A stretch of DNA of 64,000 nucleotides from Loktanella sp. D2R18. GTDB taxonomy: Bacteria; Pseudomonadota; Alphaproteobacteria; Rhodobacterales; Rhodobacteraceae. Below the pieces are notes generated by a model. It worked only from the letters and a program-made list of their open reading frames with translations, was not told the DNA's origin and ran no database searches. Numbering within the stretch: position 1 is the stretch's first letter; each line of letters begins with the position of its first letter. The position numbers and the translations under genes are program-made. The DNA lies in contig NZ_QOCG01000022.1 in the NCBI RefSeq assembly GCF_003318235.1, positions 161,224-225,223 on the forward strand, written 5' to 3'. Positions 28,976-39,716 of the stretch are shown here, piece after piece.

Positions 28976-30943
28976 TTAGCTCTCCACGATGTCCACAAAG
29001 TCAGGAAACTTTCTCGCCGCTTCAAGGACTTGTGCACCAAACCGTCCCTTGGGATCCGACAGCTGAATCACAAGTGTATCAATCGGGCGCGTCAGCGCGA
29101 TAAGGCCCCACCGCCATGCCTCGCCAAGCGCTGCCTTTTCCAAGTCTACGAATCCCTCTTCTTCGTCGGGATCAAGGCCCTTCGCCAGCTTGCCCTCAAA
29201 GACTTCCTTTAGAAAACAATCAAACTCATCGAGGACAACCGTCCAACCCTCAAGACCCCGACAAGACGCGTATTGCACAATCCTTACTTGTGCTGTGCTG
29301 CGCGGAAAGTCTGATCTTGCCAAGGGGTCGACGCCGTCCCAGCTCGCTTGGCCCCTAGCCCCCAATTCTTGCCCAATTCGACTCGCACGGCGGCCGTCGC
29401 TCTCGACCACGCCCTCCGGTGGCACACAAAACAGCATGTCGACGCAATCGTTGCCATCAGACTTGAGGTCTGCAATCAACGATCCATGAATATCCTGACT
29501 ACTCGTGTAAGGTTTACAAAGAACGATGATCCGGCCCCCTCCAGCAGAGGGGTTGGGTTCGACGTCCCAGGCGCTTCCTGTTTCTCGCGCAATCTCGGAC
29601 ACGAACAGCGACAGATTGCGCTTGAGACGGAGACATTTCGCAAGCGATAATGTGCTCCGCTTGTCACGTGCCAATCCTGTGCGCCAACTCGCTTGCGCTC
29701 CGCGAATAAGTTGATCAACGCCGTCGGCAACGCAAAGACAAGTAGGATCATACAAGGCTTTCAGTAGCGCGGTTTCACCACTTGGCCAATCCTGCCCCTC
29801 GTCGACGAAAACATGGTCGAAATCAAAAAAGTCAGGATCACTGTAAATAATTTCGTCGATTTCTGCGCGCGTTACAGCGCCGCCGTCTATGATCTCCAGT
29901 GCCTCCGCGCAAAGCTCCGGATAGTCTTCGAACGCAAGCGGGCCATCACCAAGAATTCCAAGCTTCGAAAACCAAGTGTAGAGAAACGACATCACTGTAC
30001 CGACACGGATGCCGCCCGCCTCTACCGAAGACGGAATATTGGCCAGCGACATCAGACGGCGCATATCTGCTGCAAGGGCATGGTTGTAGGTCAAGACGAG
30101 CGTCCGCTTGCCTTCGGTACGAAATAGCTTCCAAGCTGACTGGAGTAGCAAGACCGTTTTGCCTGTACCAGCAAAGCCACGTAGAAATACAGTACCATCT
30201 CCGAGTGTTTCCAGGATGCCGTCTATGGCAGGGTTTTTCGCAGCCAAGCGATCCATGCGTTCGCGATCCAAACGCGTGGGAATCACCTGTTTAAAAATCG
30301 GTGCAACCAGTGCCTTTTCGATTGCGTCCTTATCGCCAGCAGCCAGCACCCCCTGCCCCCGGCGTTCCATGAGCTGTGATGAAGACGCGATCGCACTCAT
30401 TAGCTGATGCCCGCTAAACCTTCCCGAGACAGCAGTTGGGGCTGAAATCGATCCAAGGCTCGGAAATACCATGCAACGGCGCGCGAACACATCGATATGC
30501 ATGTCAGACAAATAGGCCTTCAGCGCATGCATTTGTTTGATGTTTTGGTCAGTTGCACTTTTCCATTGCACGGGCCCTCCACGCGAATATTTGACCTCTA
30601 CTTGATCATCCAAAATGCGAACGCCGCGATCATCATGATCCTTGACCTCAATCGCGACCACAAAACTCTCGACAACGACAGGTCGCGCGTTAAGCTTATC
30701 CCCCGATTTTCCCCTCAGAACCCGCATAGGTCTAAACATTCGAGGCTTGGTGAGACGCCCGACCATCACGATGTCAATGTCCTGAACCTGATAGCCCGAA
30801 AGCTTCGTGCTGACTGCTATCCGGATATCGTCCAATTCCTGAGAGGTTTCCGTGATCCCAGGCCAAGTTGCCTCCAGAGCATTACGCACAAGCAGTGCGG
30901 CTTGGTACTCGCTCGATCCCTCTGCACCAGTGATTATGATCAT
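28976..30943 (-). CDS. Nuclease-helicase fusion (N-terminal PD-(D/E)XK/NERD-like, C-terminal UvrD-like ATPase)
   Basis: A 655-residue protein. Residues 50-125 contain D55-x-D57 and then VVAIEVKDHD (E99, K101), an endonuclease-like pattern similar to NERD domains. Residues 250-640 form a superfamily I helicase: Walker A GFAGTGKTVLLL (256-267), motif Ia LVLTYNHALA, Walker B FVDEGQDW, and a C-terminal part with SCRGLEGWTVVLDEFD and LIALTRP. It should bind and move along DNA, with a possible cutting activity. Its ATG overlaps the stop of the DruE-like gene by 4 bp, so it is the third gene of that operon. It is not part of the two-gene druH-druE unit as originally described. Confidence 0.8.
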   Translation of the reverse strand: MIIITGAEGSSEYQAALLVRNALEATWPGITETSQELDDIRIAVSTKLSGYQVQDIDIVMVGRLTKPRMFRPMRVLRGKSGDKLNARPVVVESFVVAIEVKDHDDRGVRILDDQVEVKYSRGGPVQWKSATDQNIKQMHALKAYLSDMHIDVFARRCMVFPSLGSISAPTAVSGRFSGHQLMSAIASSSQLMERRGQGVLAAGDKDAIEKALVAPIFKQVIPTRLDRERMDRLAAKNPAIDGILETLGDGTVFLRGFAGTGKTVLLLQSAWKLFRTEGKRTLVLTYNHALAADMRRLMSLANIPSSVEAGGIRVGTVMSFLYTWFSKLGILGDGPLAFEDYPELCAEALEIIDGGAVTRAEIDEIIYSDPDFFDFDHVFVDEGQDWPSGETALLKALYDPTCLCVADGVDQLIRGAQASWRTGLARDKRSTLSLAKCLRLKRNLSLFVSEIARETGSAWDVEPNPSAGGGRIIVLCKPYTSSQDIHGSLIADLKSDGNDCVDMLFCVPPEGVVESDGRRASRIGQELGARGQASWDGVDPLARSDFPRSTAQVRIVQYASCRGLEGWTVVLDEFDCFLKEVFEGKLAKGLDPDEEEGFVDLEKAALGEAWRWGLIALTRPIDTLVIQLSDPKGRFGAQVLEAARKFPDFVDIVES

Positions 30944-33900
30944 TGTGCGTCCAGCATCTTCACGATGTAAGTCTGAGGGTGGTGCGCCAGATCCCGGATA
31001 TCCACGAACTCAACCTTTAACGCAGAGCCATGATTGGCTTGCAAAACGAGTTTCGCGTTTCGCTGCGCGTCTTGCGCCAGACCCTCGCGCATGTGCCAAA
31101 GTGGATGGGACAAGACGAGCGATAGGCTACTCCCGCGGGTTATAGCGACCAACCCATCCGCTTCTTCGACATGTACTTTCCCGTCATACTGGTTGCAAAG
31201 ATCTGCAAAGCGCGTGCCGATATGTTTGGCATTGCCAAGCCAGCGCGACACACCAAGAGGTTCTCCCAGTACCAGTTCTGCCACATCGAGCGCCAGTCGC
31301 CAGTCGAGCGAGGCATGTAGGAACCTATTGTTGTAGTTGCGCAAACAATCAGGACATGACCGGTCGCAATCCGCGTGGGCAGGGTCGTGCCAGTTTTTCT
31401 TCACATCCTCGTAATGGGTCTTGATCAAGTCACGCAGCCGTGTGGGATCACAGATGTGCCTGCTGTAGCCTGCGCCATTTTCCAACGCATCGGCAACATA
31501 GAGCTGCCGCGTCACGCAACGATCTAAGCGCCAATTCTGTGTCCCAACCCTGAGCTCGGCTGGGTCGACATCGAGCTCACGCGCGGCCGCAACCTTTAGA
31601 AATTCGCCAAAGGACGTTATCGCTGGGCCAGCCGCTTTTTGACCTTCAATGTCGAGCGCGCCATTGTAACCAACCTCAGGAAGCTTCTCGAGAAGCATCG
31701 TCATGATGTCGGTCTTGAATACCGCGCCTATTGCGCCTTCGCATTCAGGATCACCCTCAAGCTCAGGATAGGGTTGATGATCGCGGTAGAGGTGCTCGTC
31801 ATTCACAATCATCCTGTTGTACTTACGCCTAAACTTAAAAAACTCGCCGCCATTGTCATTGACGAGCGCAATCGGTTCGTCAGAGGCGAGGGCAACTCGG
31901 GCCGGGCCGAGAGCGAACCCACTTGCGTAATCGGGCTTAAATGCAAGAACCGGGGGAGAAAGAGTCGGGCCGCGTTGGCGTTGACCGTCATAGTCGCGCG
32001 GCTGTCCCGGAGACGTGATGAAGCCTTTTGGTTGGTAAAGATCGAATTGCATAGCGAACTGCGTGCAGACCTCGCAAGTTTCCTGCACGCCTTGCATGAT
32101 ATGGGCGCAATCGGGGTCGCTGCATTTGGAGAACGTTAAGCTCGGTCCCAGCGGATCAGGATCACTTTCGACACGACCGCGAATCTCGCGGAGCAACTCA
32201 AATCCACATGCCGTATGGATCTGCTTATCTTTCGGGATTTCTGATCCCGGCGAAAATGCCCAGATTGCGTGATCAAGTGCCCGATCGCTCAGCACCATAT
32301 CTTCAAGTTTTCCATCCTTCTTGAACTTGAAGAGGTTACGGCTCTGTGTCGGGAAACCAAACATCGGCAACACGCCTGCGGTCGCAAGGCGCTCACTTAA
32401 CTCAACTTGAATGTATCGACCATCTGCGACTACTCCAGAAACCTGATCTGCAAGTTGGCTGCGACAATAATTCATGATTCGGTTCGGCTCGCCGTCAGCC
32501 AATGGTGCCAGGTAGCACAGCGATGCAACGACCAAGGAAACTCCGGGATCCGTCGCCAGCCATGCCGCAATATCAGGTTTGTACACCGTGTCCCATTCGG
32601 CGGCTTTGCCGAATGCTCCATGAGTACTTTTTGAGCCCACGGGCGGTTCATCAAGGCTGGCAAAGGCGCGCCTCAGGCACTCAGCGGCAGCAACCCGCAT
32701 CACGATCTCGGGTCTTGAGAGATCGAGGTAAGGCTGCGGTGGGGTATCCCCCGTAATCCTTTCAGGATTAGTGTAATAAAAGTCATCATGCGATCCGCCG
32801 CGACATATCGTGAGCGCATAGGAAAAGCTCTGCCCCATGCGCCCGGCCCGACCGACCCTTTGTTGGTAGTTGAACCTTTGTGGCGGCATGTTCGCCATCA
32901 TGACAAGCTCAAGCGAGCCAATGTCGACACCCACCTCCATCGTCGTTGTCACGCTTAGAGTATCGATGCCATGCACAGATTCCAGCTCGTCCTCCAGAAA
33001 GGCTTTTTTGAAAAGCCGTTGCCGACGTCGCTGTTCAGAAAGTGGTTTTGTTTGCCCCGTGAGCTCTTCCACGTTGAGCCGATGGGCTGGCTCTTCTGAC
33101 AGCCAGCGATAGTAATCATCCTCCGGTTCGGAGATCGGATCAAACCCAGTTGTAGAGCAGTTCACAGATGTGCAAGCCTTAAGCGCTACGTTGGCCGACA
33201 CCCGGGAACACTTTTTGCAACGATGAAGACCATCCTGAATAGACACCAGTTCCAGTTTCAAACTTGAGTAGCGGCCGACCTGAATGACCCAGTTTTCGTT
33301 AATAATGCCCTCGTCCCGCAACAAAACGCCAACGATTTCCCCGAGATCTGCTGCATCTCGATTTAGGCTTGGAGCAACCTTCTCCACATATCGGCGCACC
33401 CCAGTAGGCATGTTGGTCGACGATTGGCTGCTTCCGCCGCCTTGGTAGAGCCGGGCTTGCCCAAGAAGGCGCACGACATTTGCCAGTAGGTCTCTCGCTT
33501 GGATTTCGGACATTCCCAACTTCGTCGAGTGGTCCCCAAGAGGGCAGGCAAATGCGAGCCCAAGTGTTTCTAGGTCTCGTCCTCCAGCATCAAAAAGCGC
33601 GGCGGCGATCAGCGATGAAAGCGTTTCTCGCACCTGCTGGCGACCTTCAGATTCAACGTTCGGCTCAAGGCGAGCGACAGTGCTTGGCCGCGTTTGATCG
33701 AAATAGCGCCACCAAGATTCATTCGCGACTTTTTGCTTGGAGGCATCAGTCCCCGATGGGTTCTCACCCAGTGCCAAGAGATCGTTCATGACACCAGAAA
33801 CAAGCACGCTCCAGGAAATTCCTTTGGCGCTCACAACGTCCCGTTCAAATACTTCAACCAAGCCATCTTGTTCTGGGTTCGACATGGACATGGATTGCAT

Positions 33901-36360
33901 CAACAAGGCAGTCTGCAATTCGGCCCCCTGAGCCATGATTACCGAGCCGACCTCCTTCTCATCAGCGCTCAGAGTCTCCTTTTTTTGTAGTTTCGCAGCA
34001 ACCTCTTGGGCCTGTTTAATCGAGAAACTGGCACCGGGTTTGAGCGCGCGGAACACGTGTTGGCGCAAAAGCGAGCGGAAATGGTTCAGCTCAAGTCCTG
34101 CAGCAACATCAGCTGCATCGTCACGACTGTCCGTAAAGGCGATCATTTGTGCCGTGCGTTCCGGCGTGCCCAGTTTGGTAGATGCACGATCGGCGATCAC
34201 TTGAGTGGTGACATTCAAACCCGTTCGAAGTCCGCGGATAGGGCTGTTGACCCTGCTGCCGGCGAAGAAGGCTTTAAGAACCCGATGCTGGCTCTTTTTG
34301 GATTCGCAAGCAGGGCATTTCTCAGGCAGTGCCGGGGCGTTGACGTCGTTTGGACAGCTAAACATCGTACCAGTTGGCGTATCTCCATGCTGCGCTTTTT
34401 CCAAAAGCCCGTAGAGCGGATCGTAATTGGCTGACGCGTATCCAAATGTCTTTTGCTTTTTTGTGCTAGGATCACTGTGGCTCCAACTCGATGAAACATC
34501 CGCAGGGACCTGCTTGCCTGGCCAGTACCACCGAAACTTCGTGTGCGGTCGCTCATTCACGAGCCCCGGAACATTACTTGAAAGATCTGTAGGTCCGGAC
34601 TCTAAGAAAACCTGCCCAGTCTCTGCCCCATCAACCCGCGGAGTCACATATCCACCGAGGTAGACTTCTCCGCAATCGTAACAGTAAAGCAACTCGAGAA
34701 CCTGCCCGCCGCACCCACATTTGATCGCAGGGTGCTTGAAAATTTTTCCGATTTGACGGTCTGGGTCGCGATAAGCCTCTTCCACATGATCACATTCTGG
34801 ATTGGAGCAAGCCCACATACCCTGTATCTGACGCAAGAACATGTGAGACCTAAACGAAGGATACGGCTCTTTGGCTGAGGGTGATTTCTTTTGATATCCT
34901 GCTGCATGCATCACCGCATTGAACACCAGATCGCTTCCTTCTCTGCCCAGCAAAGCGTGCTTGATCGCGCCCAAACGCGCGGGAACGATCGCGCCGTCAT
35001 CTTCGCGCCTGCCCGCCACACGACACGCCGCACCAAGCGCTTCGCGCGGAGAAATAGACCCAATGATCTGGTCGAGTGCTTCAATGTCACCATCAATCGC
35101 TTGTTGCGCGATCGGCTCAATCACTGAACCATCGACTGGCAAACTGGCCATAGGGATGCGTGGCTCACCGGGAAATACCTCAAACGTGTCTCGTGCGACA
35201 CCAAAGAACTGCTCAAGGTATTCCTTGCCTTCCTCGCCATCGAGAGAAGCACTTGTTCCCAAACACCGCAGTTGCGGTGAGCCGGGCTCAAGACCCAGAC
35301 GCATGAGAAGGTTGCGAATTACGAGCGAAACTTCTGTTCCAGCAGTGCCCCGGTAGCCGTGCAATTCATCCACCACGAGTGAGAAATGATTGTCCTCTGA
35401 GGCAGCAAGCCAATCCCGCGTTTGCTCAAATAGTCGCGCTTCATGCTCTCGCATCAGCATGACATTGAGCATCGACACGTTGGTAATCAGGATATCAGGT
35501 GGTGCATCGATCATATCCCAACGGGTCAACATTTCCCCACAAGAAGGGTCTTGGAACTGACCGCGAATTTCTTCGTCACGGTCGGCTAGTCGTGCAGCCT
35601 CTGATACGATTTGTTTGATGTCTCTGGCCGCGTCCCGAACAATCCGCCTTCCTTTAGCATCCAAGTGACCTTCTGGGTAATATGTGCCTCCTGGCGTCGC
35701 ACCGGTATATCGCCCGAAGTAGAACATCGGTGCCCCGTGAATCTCTTTTGCCCGTGTTGCCGCGCGCCTCAAGCGCGAGACCTGATCTTCGACCAAAGCG
35801 TTAGTTGGATATAGCAAAAGCGCACGAAGGGCTGGCTGCGGAGCGTTCTCAATGAGTGAGCGGCTGCTTTGCCAAGTATTGGCGCTGCCCCAGTTCTCGT
35901 CCCACCAGTTGTGCAGCCCGCCACTGCCAACGCCATTAATGCGTTCCTTAAGAAGGCGAGCAATTATGGGAACGAGAAAACTCTCCGTCTTTCCGGAACC
36001 AGTACCGGAGGTTACGACGACATTGCGTTTTGTTGCATCATTGGACGCAAGTGAGGTTTTTAAGGACTGCGCTTGATGCTTTCGAAGGTAAAAATCAGCC
36101 CCAAACACGACATGCCCCAGATGTTTTGCAACCTCTTTTGGCAAGCCTGCGGCCGCGCAAGCTTGATCAACAGGCACTTCAGAAGGATAGGCGAGCACTG
36201 CTTCGAGAAGGATCTCTTGCGCAGTTAAACCCGGCTCGTCCAGCAAATCACGACGTTCACGCATGAGATACTCATCACGCAACCAGAAGGCGCTGTCATA
36301 ATACTTGTGGTAGGCTTCCTGAATATAATCGAGAACCTCTCCCGGTGTTGCATTACCCAT
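30940..36360 (-). CDS. DruE-like giant DEAD/DEAH helicase with DUF1998-type C terminus
   Basis: An 1,806-residue superfamily II helicase. Walker A GTGSGKTES at 119-127, DELH box at 331-334, motif III-like GTSAS, zinc-ribbon-like cysteines (CSNPEC ... CGCGG ... CYDCGE), FTDSRDDAADVAAG, a second cysteine cluster (CKKCSR ... CTSVNC), and helicase motifs IV-VI with TTTMEVGVDIGSLE and QQRVGRAGR. The C-terminal CDRSCPDCLRNYNN is typical of DUF1998 proteins. Size and order match DruE of Druantia anti-phage systems, and its partner upstream is a large unknown protein, as in Druantia type III. It overlaps the upstream gene by 8 bp and the downstream gene by 4 bp. The helicase is certain; the Druantia assignment is an inference. 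Confidence 0.78.
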   Translation of the reverse strand: MGNATPGEVLDYIQEAYHKYYDSAFWLRDEYLMRERRDLLDEPGLTAQEILLEAVLAYPSEVPVDQACAAAGLPKEVAKHLGHVVFGADFYLRKHQAQSLKTSLASNDATKRNVVVTSGTGSGKTESFLVPIIARLLKERINGVGSGGLHNWWDENWGSANTWQSSRSLIENAPQPALRALLLYPTNALVEDQVSRLRRAATRAKEIHGAPMFYFGRYTGATPGGTYYPEGHLDAKGRRIVRDAARDIKQIVSEAARLADRDEEIRGQFQDPSCGEMLTRWDMIDAPPDILITNVSMLNVMLMREHEARLFEQTRDWLAASEDNHFSLVVDELHGYRGTAGTEVSLVIRNLLMRLGLEPGSPQLRCLGTSASLDGEEGKEYLEQFFGVARDTFEVFPGEPRIPMASLPVDGSVIEPIAQQAIDGDIEALDQIIGSISPREALGAACRVAGRREDDGAIVPARLGAIKHALLGREGSDLVFNAVMHAAGYQKKSPSAKEPYPSFRSHMFLRQIQGMWACSNPECDHVEEAYRDPDRQIGKIFKHPAIKCGCGGQVLELLYCYDCGEVYLGGYVTPRVDGAETGQVFLESGPTDLSSNVPGLVNERPHTKFRWYWPGKQVPADVSSSWSHSDPSTKKQKTFGYASANYDPLYGLLEKAQHGDTPTGTMFSCPNDVNAPALPEKCPACESKKSQHRVLKAFFAGSRVNSPIRGLRTGLNVTTQVIADRASTKLGTPERTAQMIAFTDSRDDAADVAAGLELNHFRSLLRQHVFRALKPGASFSIKQAQEVAAKLQKKETLSADEKEVGSVIMAQGAELQTALLMQSMSMSNPEQDGLVEVFERDVVSAKGISWSVLVSGVMNDLLALGENPSGTDASKQKVANESWWRYFDQTRPSTVARLEPNVESEGRQQVRETLSSLIAAALFDAGGRDLETLGLAFACPLGDHSTKLGMSEIQARDLLANVVRLLGQARLYQGGGSSQSSTNMPTGVRRYVEKVAPSLNRDAADLGEIVGVLLRDEGIINENWVIQVGRYSSLKLELVSIQDGLHRCKKCSRVSANVALKACTSVNCSTTGFDPISEPEDDYYRWLSEEPAHRLNVEELTGQTKPLSEQRRRQRLFKKAFLEDELESVHGIDTLSVTTTMEVGVDIGSLELVMMANMPPQRFNYQQRVGRAGRMGQSFSYALTICRGGSHDDFYYTNPERITGDTPPQPYLDLSRPEIVMRVAAAECLRRAFASLDEPPVGSKSTHGAFGKAAEWDTVYKPDIAAWLATDPGVSLVVASLCYLAPLADGEPNRIMNYCRSQLADQVSGVVADGRYIQVELSERLATAGVLPMFGFPTQSRNLFKFKKDGKLEDMVLSDRALDHAIWAFSPGSEIPKDKQIHTACGFELLREIRGRVESDPDPLGPSLTFSKCSDPDCAHIMQGVQETCEVCTQFAMQFDLYQPKGFITSPGQPRDYDGQRQRGPTLSPPVLAFKPDYASGFALGPARVALASDEPIALVNDNGGEFFKFRRKYNRMIVNDEHLYRDHQPYPELEGDPECEGAIGAVFKTDIMTMLLEKLPEVGYNGALDIEGQKAAGPAITSFGEFLKVAAARELDVDPAELRVGTQNWRLDRCVTRQLYVADALENGAGYSRHICDPTRLRDLIKTHYEDVKKNWHDPAHADCDRSCPDCLRNYNNRFLHASLDWRLALDVAELVLGEPLGVSRWLGNAKHIGTRFADLCNQYDGKVHVEEADGLVAITRGSSLSLVLSHPLWHMREGLAQDAQRNAKLVLQANHGSALKVEFVDIRDLAHHPQTYIVKMLDAQ

Positions 36361-39300
36361 TGCTCTCGTCCTTCATATACATCTTGTTCATTACCGTTGC
36401 TGCAACCTGTGGCTCCACATTCGCATAAACGAGACGGCCCCCTTCCCTTGTTGGGAGCATCCCGCTGGAGGAAACAATTGCCCGCGCAAAAAGCCCTGGG
36501 GGTTCGACACCGAGCGCCGCCGTGAATTGACCCGTCGCAGGATCAAACCTATGAAGCCGACGTCCTTCATCTCGGGCAGCAAGGATCTTCGCAATTTGAT
36601 GGCCAACCTGGCGGGTCGTTCCTTGTGCGTCTCGATACACATAGCGTATTCCGTGCACGCCAACACGGTAGGCCCCACGTCCATCCAACCGGTCAACCCT
36701 CGTCCAACGCGCCCGCGAAGTGTCAAACTTAGCCAAGCCGTCTGATTGCTCGATATGCATCGGAATAGCATTGGCCCAAACCACGTCCAGCAGAGGCAGA
36801 CATCCAGCAATTGCCGCACTCACGCCCCGTGCAACGCTTACTGGTCGTCCATGAGGGTCTTTGATACCTACAAGACTTGCCTCGAGATCGAGACCGGTTA
36901 ACCCCGACCACCTTTGAAGGGTTAGATGGCCTGCCATCGTGACTGGCTCAGACTGCGCACCGTCTTCTGAAAGTGCCTCGTTCAATGCCTCAAGGAGACC
37001 AGCTGATTGAAAGCCCGCCAGATACCCGCTCCCATCCCCACCGACAACCAACACTGGGGGCGGGACGGACCAATCTGCCGCCAAGGATTGATAATTCCCA
37101 GACGCTTCCAAATGACCAAGAGAAAAAAGATCTCCCGCGAGGGAATGTGCAAACCAAGGCTCCGGCGATGCCGAGCTGGCAAGTCGTTGGAATGATGCCC
37201 ATGACCCTTGCCCAAGATAGCAAAGACCGTCAAAGATCGTATCTGGCGAAACCCCCACAAGCGCCGACTCATCGTTCCCGGGGAGAGCAATGGCCGGTGC
37301 CATCGAGCGGCGGCTCGGAATGACCACCTCATTGTTCGCCATTTTTTTGGCATTGCCCTTCGCGACCTCACGTGTGCGAGACAGAGCGCGTACACGGCAG
37401 TTTCGACATTCGGCCATCTTAGCGTCAAATCGATCGTCATCTTTTTCGAATGGCTCGTAAACCCAGTGATGGTGTCCACGAATAACGCAGCTTTCACGCA
37501 CAATTTCTGCAGCATCATGCGAATGGCACCAGTCAAGATCAGGCATAACCTCGGGGCTTCCCTCCGGAACTTCTACTTCCAATCGCGCATGACCAACGTC
37601 GGGATCTAGATGTCCACTCTTCGCTTGTCCTATTAGAAGGCACCCTTCTAACCCCGTAACATTTTTCCCGTGTGTTTGCTGTGTCTCGCTCGCAAACCTA
37701 TTCTCAACAATCGGATGATAAATCCTCTTTGTTCCAAGCGGGCGGGGCATGCTTGCTGAGCGCAACGACAGCGAGGTTTCGGTCAGTTCAGAACTCTTGC
37801 TTTTGACCAAAGCACGCAAGTTCATACCTGCCGTTATGTTCGTTTTTGCAAGATCGGCCTCCATGACGTCACCGATCGCGTCGACCGAGACGAGCACCTC
37901 GTCCTTTTCGCCAAACCGTTCGCGGATGATTTCTAGTTTCGAGTCAGGTCTCTCAGAGGTTGCCTCGATCATCGGCGGCGCGGCTGCATGCCAGGTCCCG
38001 TGTCCAAGTTTCAAACCCTCGACACAGGCAATGGCCGCGGTACTTGCAATTGGACTCAGTGCATGAAAATTGTCGTGAGCGCTTTCTAGGAATCGAACGA
38101 TTTCCACTCCGCGCAAAACGCACCACCCCTCTGGAATGCCCGGCATATCTTTGGCTCTTTGGACAACGTATCCAGATCTTGCGCATTTCAAGAGATGCCC
38201 TTCGACTCGTTCAAGCCAGACCTCATGACAGAGAATTGCGTGTTCTTCAAAAAGACTGACTCTGGAAACCTCGCTATAGGTTGTACCGTCGGGTGATCGT
38301 GCTAAAGGAATAATCGGTTTGGCGATGTATGCGTAATTTGTGCCGCTCTCTGATCCTTTGAACGATCGTGACTGAAGCAGGAGCATATCCAGATTGATCG
38401 CGCTAATCGGGCCAAGAAAGTGCTGCCCATGATTCAAGCCTGCTTCGAGAAAGAGCTCGTCTTGGACCGCTCTTGAAACGACCGTTTTTTCAAGTCTTTC
38501 TGCCTGCCCGCCACGCAAAACCGTCAATGAAAGTCGCGCCCGCTTTCTCGGAAAATCAGTAAAGCCAATCTGCCATTGCAAGCGCCGATTGCGAAGTCGT
38601 TGGTTGGAAACCCAGGTTGTCCTTTCCCATGCTTCGAATGCGTCAAGGGCCGCTGAAACAACCCTCGGCCGAAGATCGTTAGATTTCCAAAGCTTTCGTA
38701 ACCAAATGGTTGGGCCTGATGGACCATGAGAGGTCATCCAATCATGCACAAGAAGCGCCATTTCCGCGTCGGGTACCGGCTCCCCCTGAACAAGGTCATA
38801 CTTCTCAAAAAGACCGGCAAATCGGCTCCGATCAGCATCGCGAACGAGGGCTTGCGAAAGTCCAAAGCTGGCGTACTTCCAATGACCGATGACCGCCCTT
38901 GCGGTTGGCCGACCAAGTTGAAAATCTCTTTCTGAGAGCCACATGTTCAAAGCCCGCCAGAACTGACGCGTGGACTTAGCATATTGCCTAAGCTTTTGTT
39001 GGGCCCCCGGATCCCTGACACCGAGCAGTTCAAACTGTCTCTCCGAGTAGTTGTTCGGAGAAAAGTTTTCGTCCGCACCCATCCGTTCTGCGGCAATCGA
39101 GAGCGCGCAAAGCAAGGCCGTGAAAGGCGGCTCCTCGTGTCGACCCGCGGTACTCCAGTTACGCAACCAGGTTGTCTGATCCACGTAAGGGTCTGCCTTA
39201 TCAAATCGGAGCGAGCGCGCCGCACATAATCCAATGAAATCGCCGAGTTCATCTTGGTCGATGTCCAGAGCAGCTGCCACTTCTGCTTCGGCCTCTCCTT

Positions 39301-39394
39301 CAAGGTCGAGGTAAACAGGCAGCATCTCAAAACGGCCCCGAAAGAAATAATCGTTTAAAGCCTCATTTACGGCCTGATATTCTTGGTCTCGCAT
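36353..39394 (-). CDS. DruH-like large protein of unknown fold, first gene of Druantia-type operon
   Basis: About 1,013 residues and no recognisable enzymatic motif. There is a cysteine/histidine cluster in the middle (WCHSHD ... CVIRGHHHW ... CRNCR) that may bind zinc. Its stop is embedded in the start of the DruE-like gene, so the products are made together. Position, size and lack of known domains fit DruH of Druantia type III, known as a two-gene defence unit. The start is uncertain: I prefer ATG 39394 (MRDQEYQAV), because the 60 codons upstream to a TTG at 39574 look non-coding. No ribosome site is strong at either. Confidence 0.65.
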   Translation of the reverse strand: MRDQEYQAVNEALNDYFFRGRFEMLPVYLDLEGEAEAEVAAALDIDQDELGDFIGLCAARSLRFDKADPYVDQTTWLRNWSTAGRHEEPPFTALLCALSIAAERMGADENFSPNNYSERQFELLGVRDPGAQQKLRQYAKSTRQFWRALNMWLSERDFQLGRPTARAVIGHWKYASFGLSQALVRDADRSRFAGLFEKYDLVQGEPVPDAEMALLVHDWMTSHGPSGPTIWLRKLWKSNDLRPRVVSAALDAFEAWERTTWVSNQRLRNRRLQWQIGFTDFPRKRARLSLTVLRGGQAERLEKTVVSRAVQDELFLEAGLNHGQHFLGPISAINLDMLLLQSRSFKGSESGTNYAYIAKPIIPLARSPDGTTYSEVSRVSLFEEHAILCHEVWLERVEGHLLKCARSGYVVQRAKDMPGIPEGWCVLRGVEIVRFLESAHDNFHALSPIASTAAIACVEGLKLGHGTWHAAAPPMIEATSERPDSKLEIIRERFGEKDEVLVSVDAIGDVMEADLAKTNITAGMNLRALVKSKSSELTETSLSLRSASMPRPLGTKRIYHPIVENRFASETQQTHGKNVTGLEGCLLIGQAKSGHLDPDVGHARLEVEVPEGSPEVMPDLDWCHSHDAAEIVRESCVIRGHHHWVYEPFEKDDDRFDAKMAECRNCRVRALSRTREVAKGNAKKMANNEVVIPSRRSMAPAIALPGNDESALVGVSPDTIFDGLCYLGQGSWASFQRLASSASPEPWFAHSLAGDLFSLGHLEASGNYQSLAADWSVPPPVLVVGGDGSGYLAGFQSAGLLEALNEALSEDGAQSEPVTMAGHLTLQRWSGLTGLDLEASLVGIKDPHGRPVSVARGVSAAIAGCLPLLDVVWANAIPMHIEQSDGLAKFDTSRARWTRVDRLDGRGAYRVGVHGIRYVYRDAQGTTRQVGHQIAKILAARDEGRRLHRFDPATGQFTAALGVEPPGLFARAIVSSSGMLPTREGGRLVYANVEPQVAATVMNKMYMKDESNG

Positions 39395-39716
39395 ACTTGC
39401 ACTTTTTAAAAAGGTTTGGCCCACAATTCCGCAATTTTTAAGCGAGAAAATTCCCCACCTAGACAACCCTAAGGCTCGACCCAGAGCATTGTAAACCGTC
39501 TTCACAAACAAACCACGGGTATGCCACCAATACCACACTAGTCGTGTAAGTTCATTTGAAATGGTGCTGGTCAATTAGCGAAAGAGAAAAGGGAAATATG
39601 GCTCTGTTCGAAAAAGAACCGGGTAAGAACCTTCATTCTTTGAAAATTGAGCGAACTCTTTATTTAAGCGACCAGACATTCAGGACAGTAACGTTCGGGA
39701 GGCAATATGTTATTTG
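39395..39716. other. Short gene-free stretch between the DruH-like gene and the DUF2026-like gene
   Basis: Likely holds the leader and promoter of the leftward Druantia-like operon; the sequence between 39400 and 39480 is AT-rich. A short rightward frame at 39556-39858 mostly lies antisense to the neighbouring gene and is not supported. No repeat or hairpin stands out. Confidence 0.45.
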
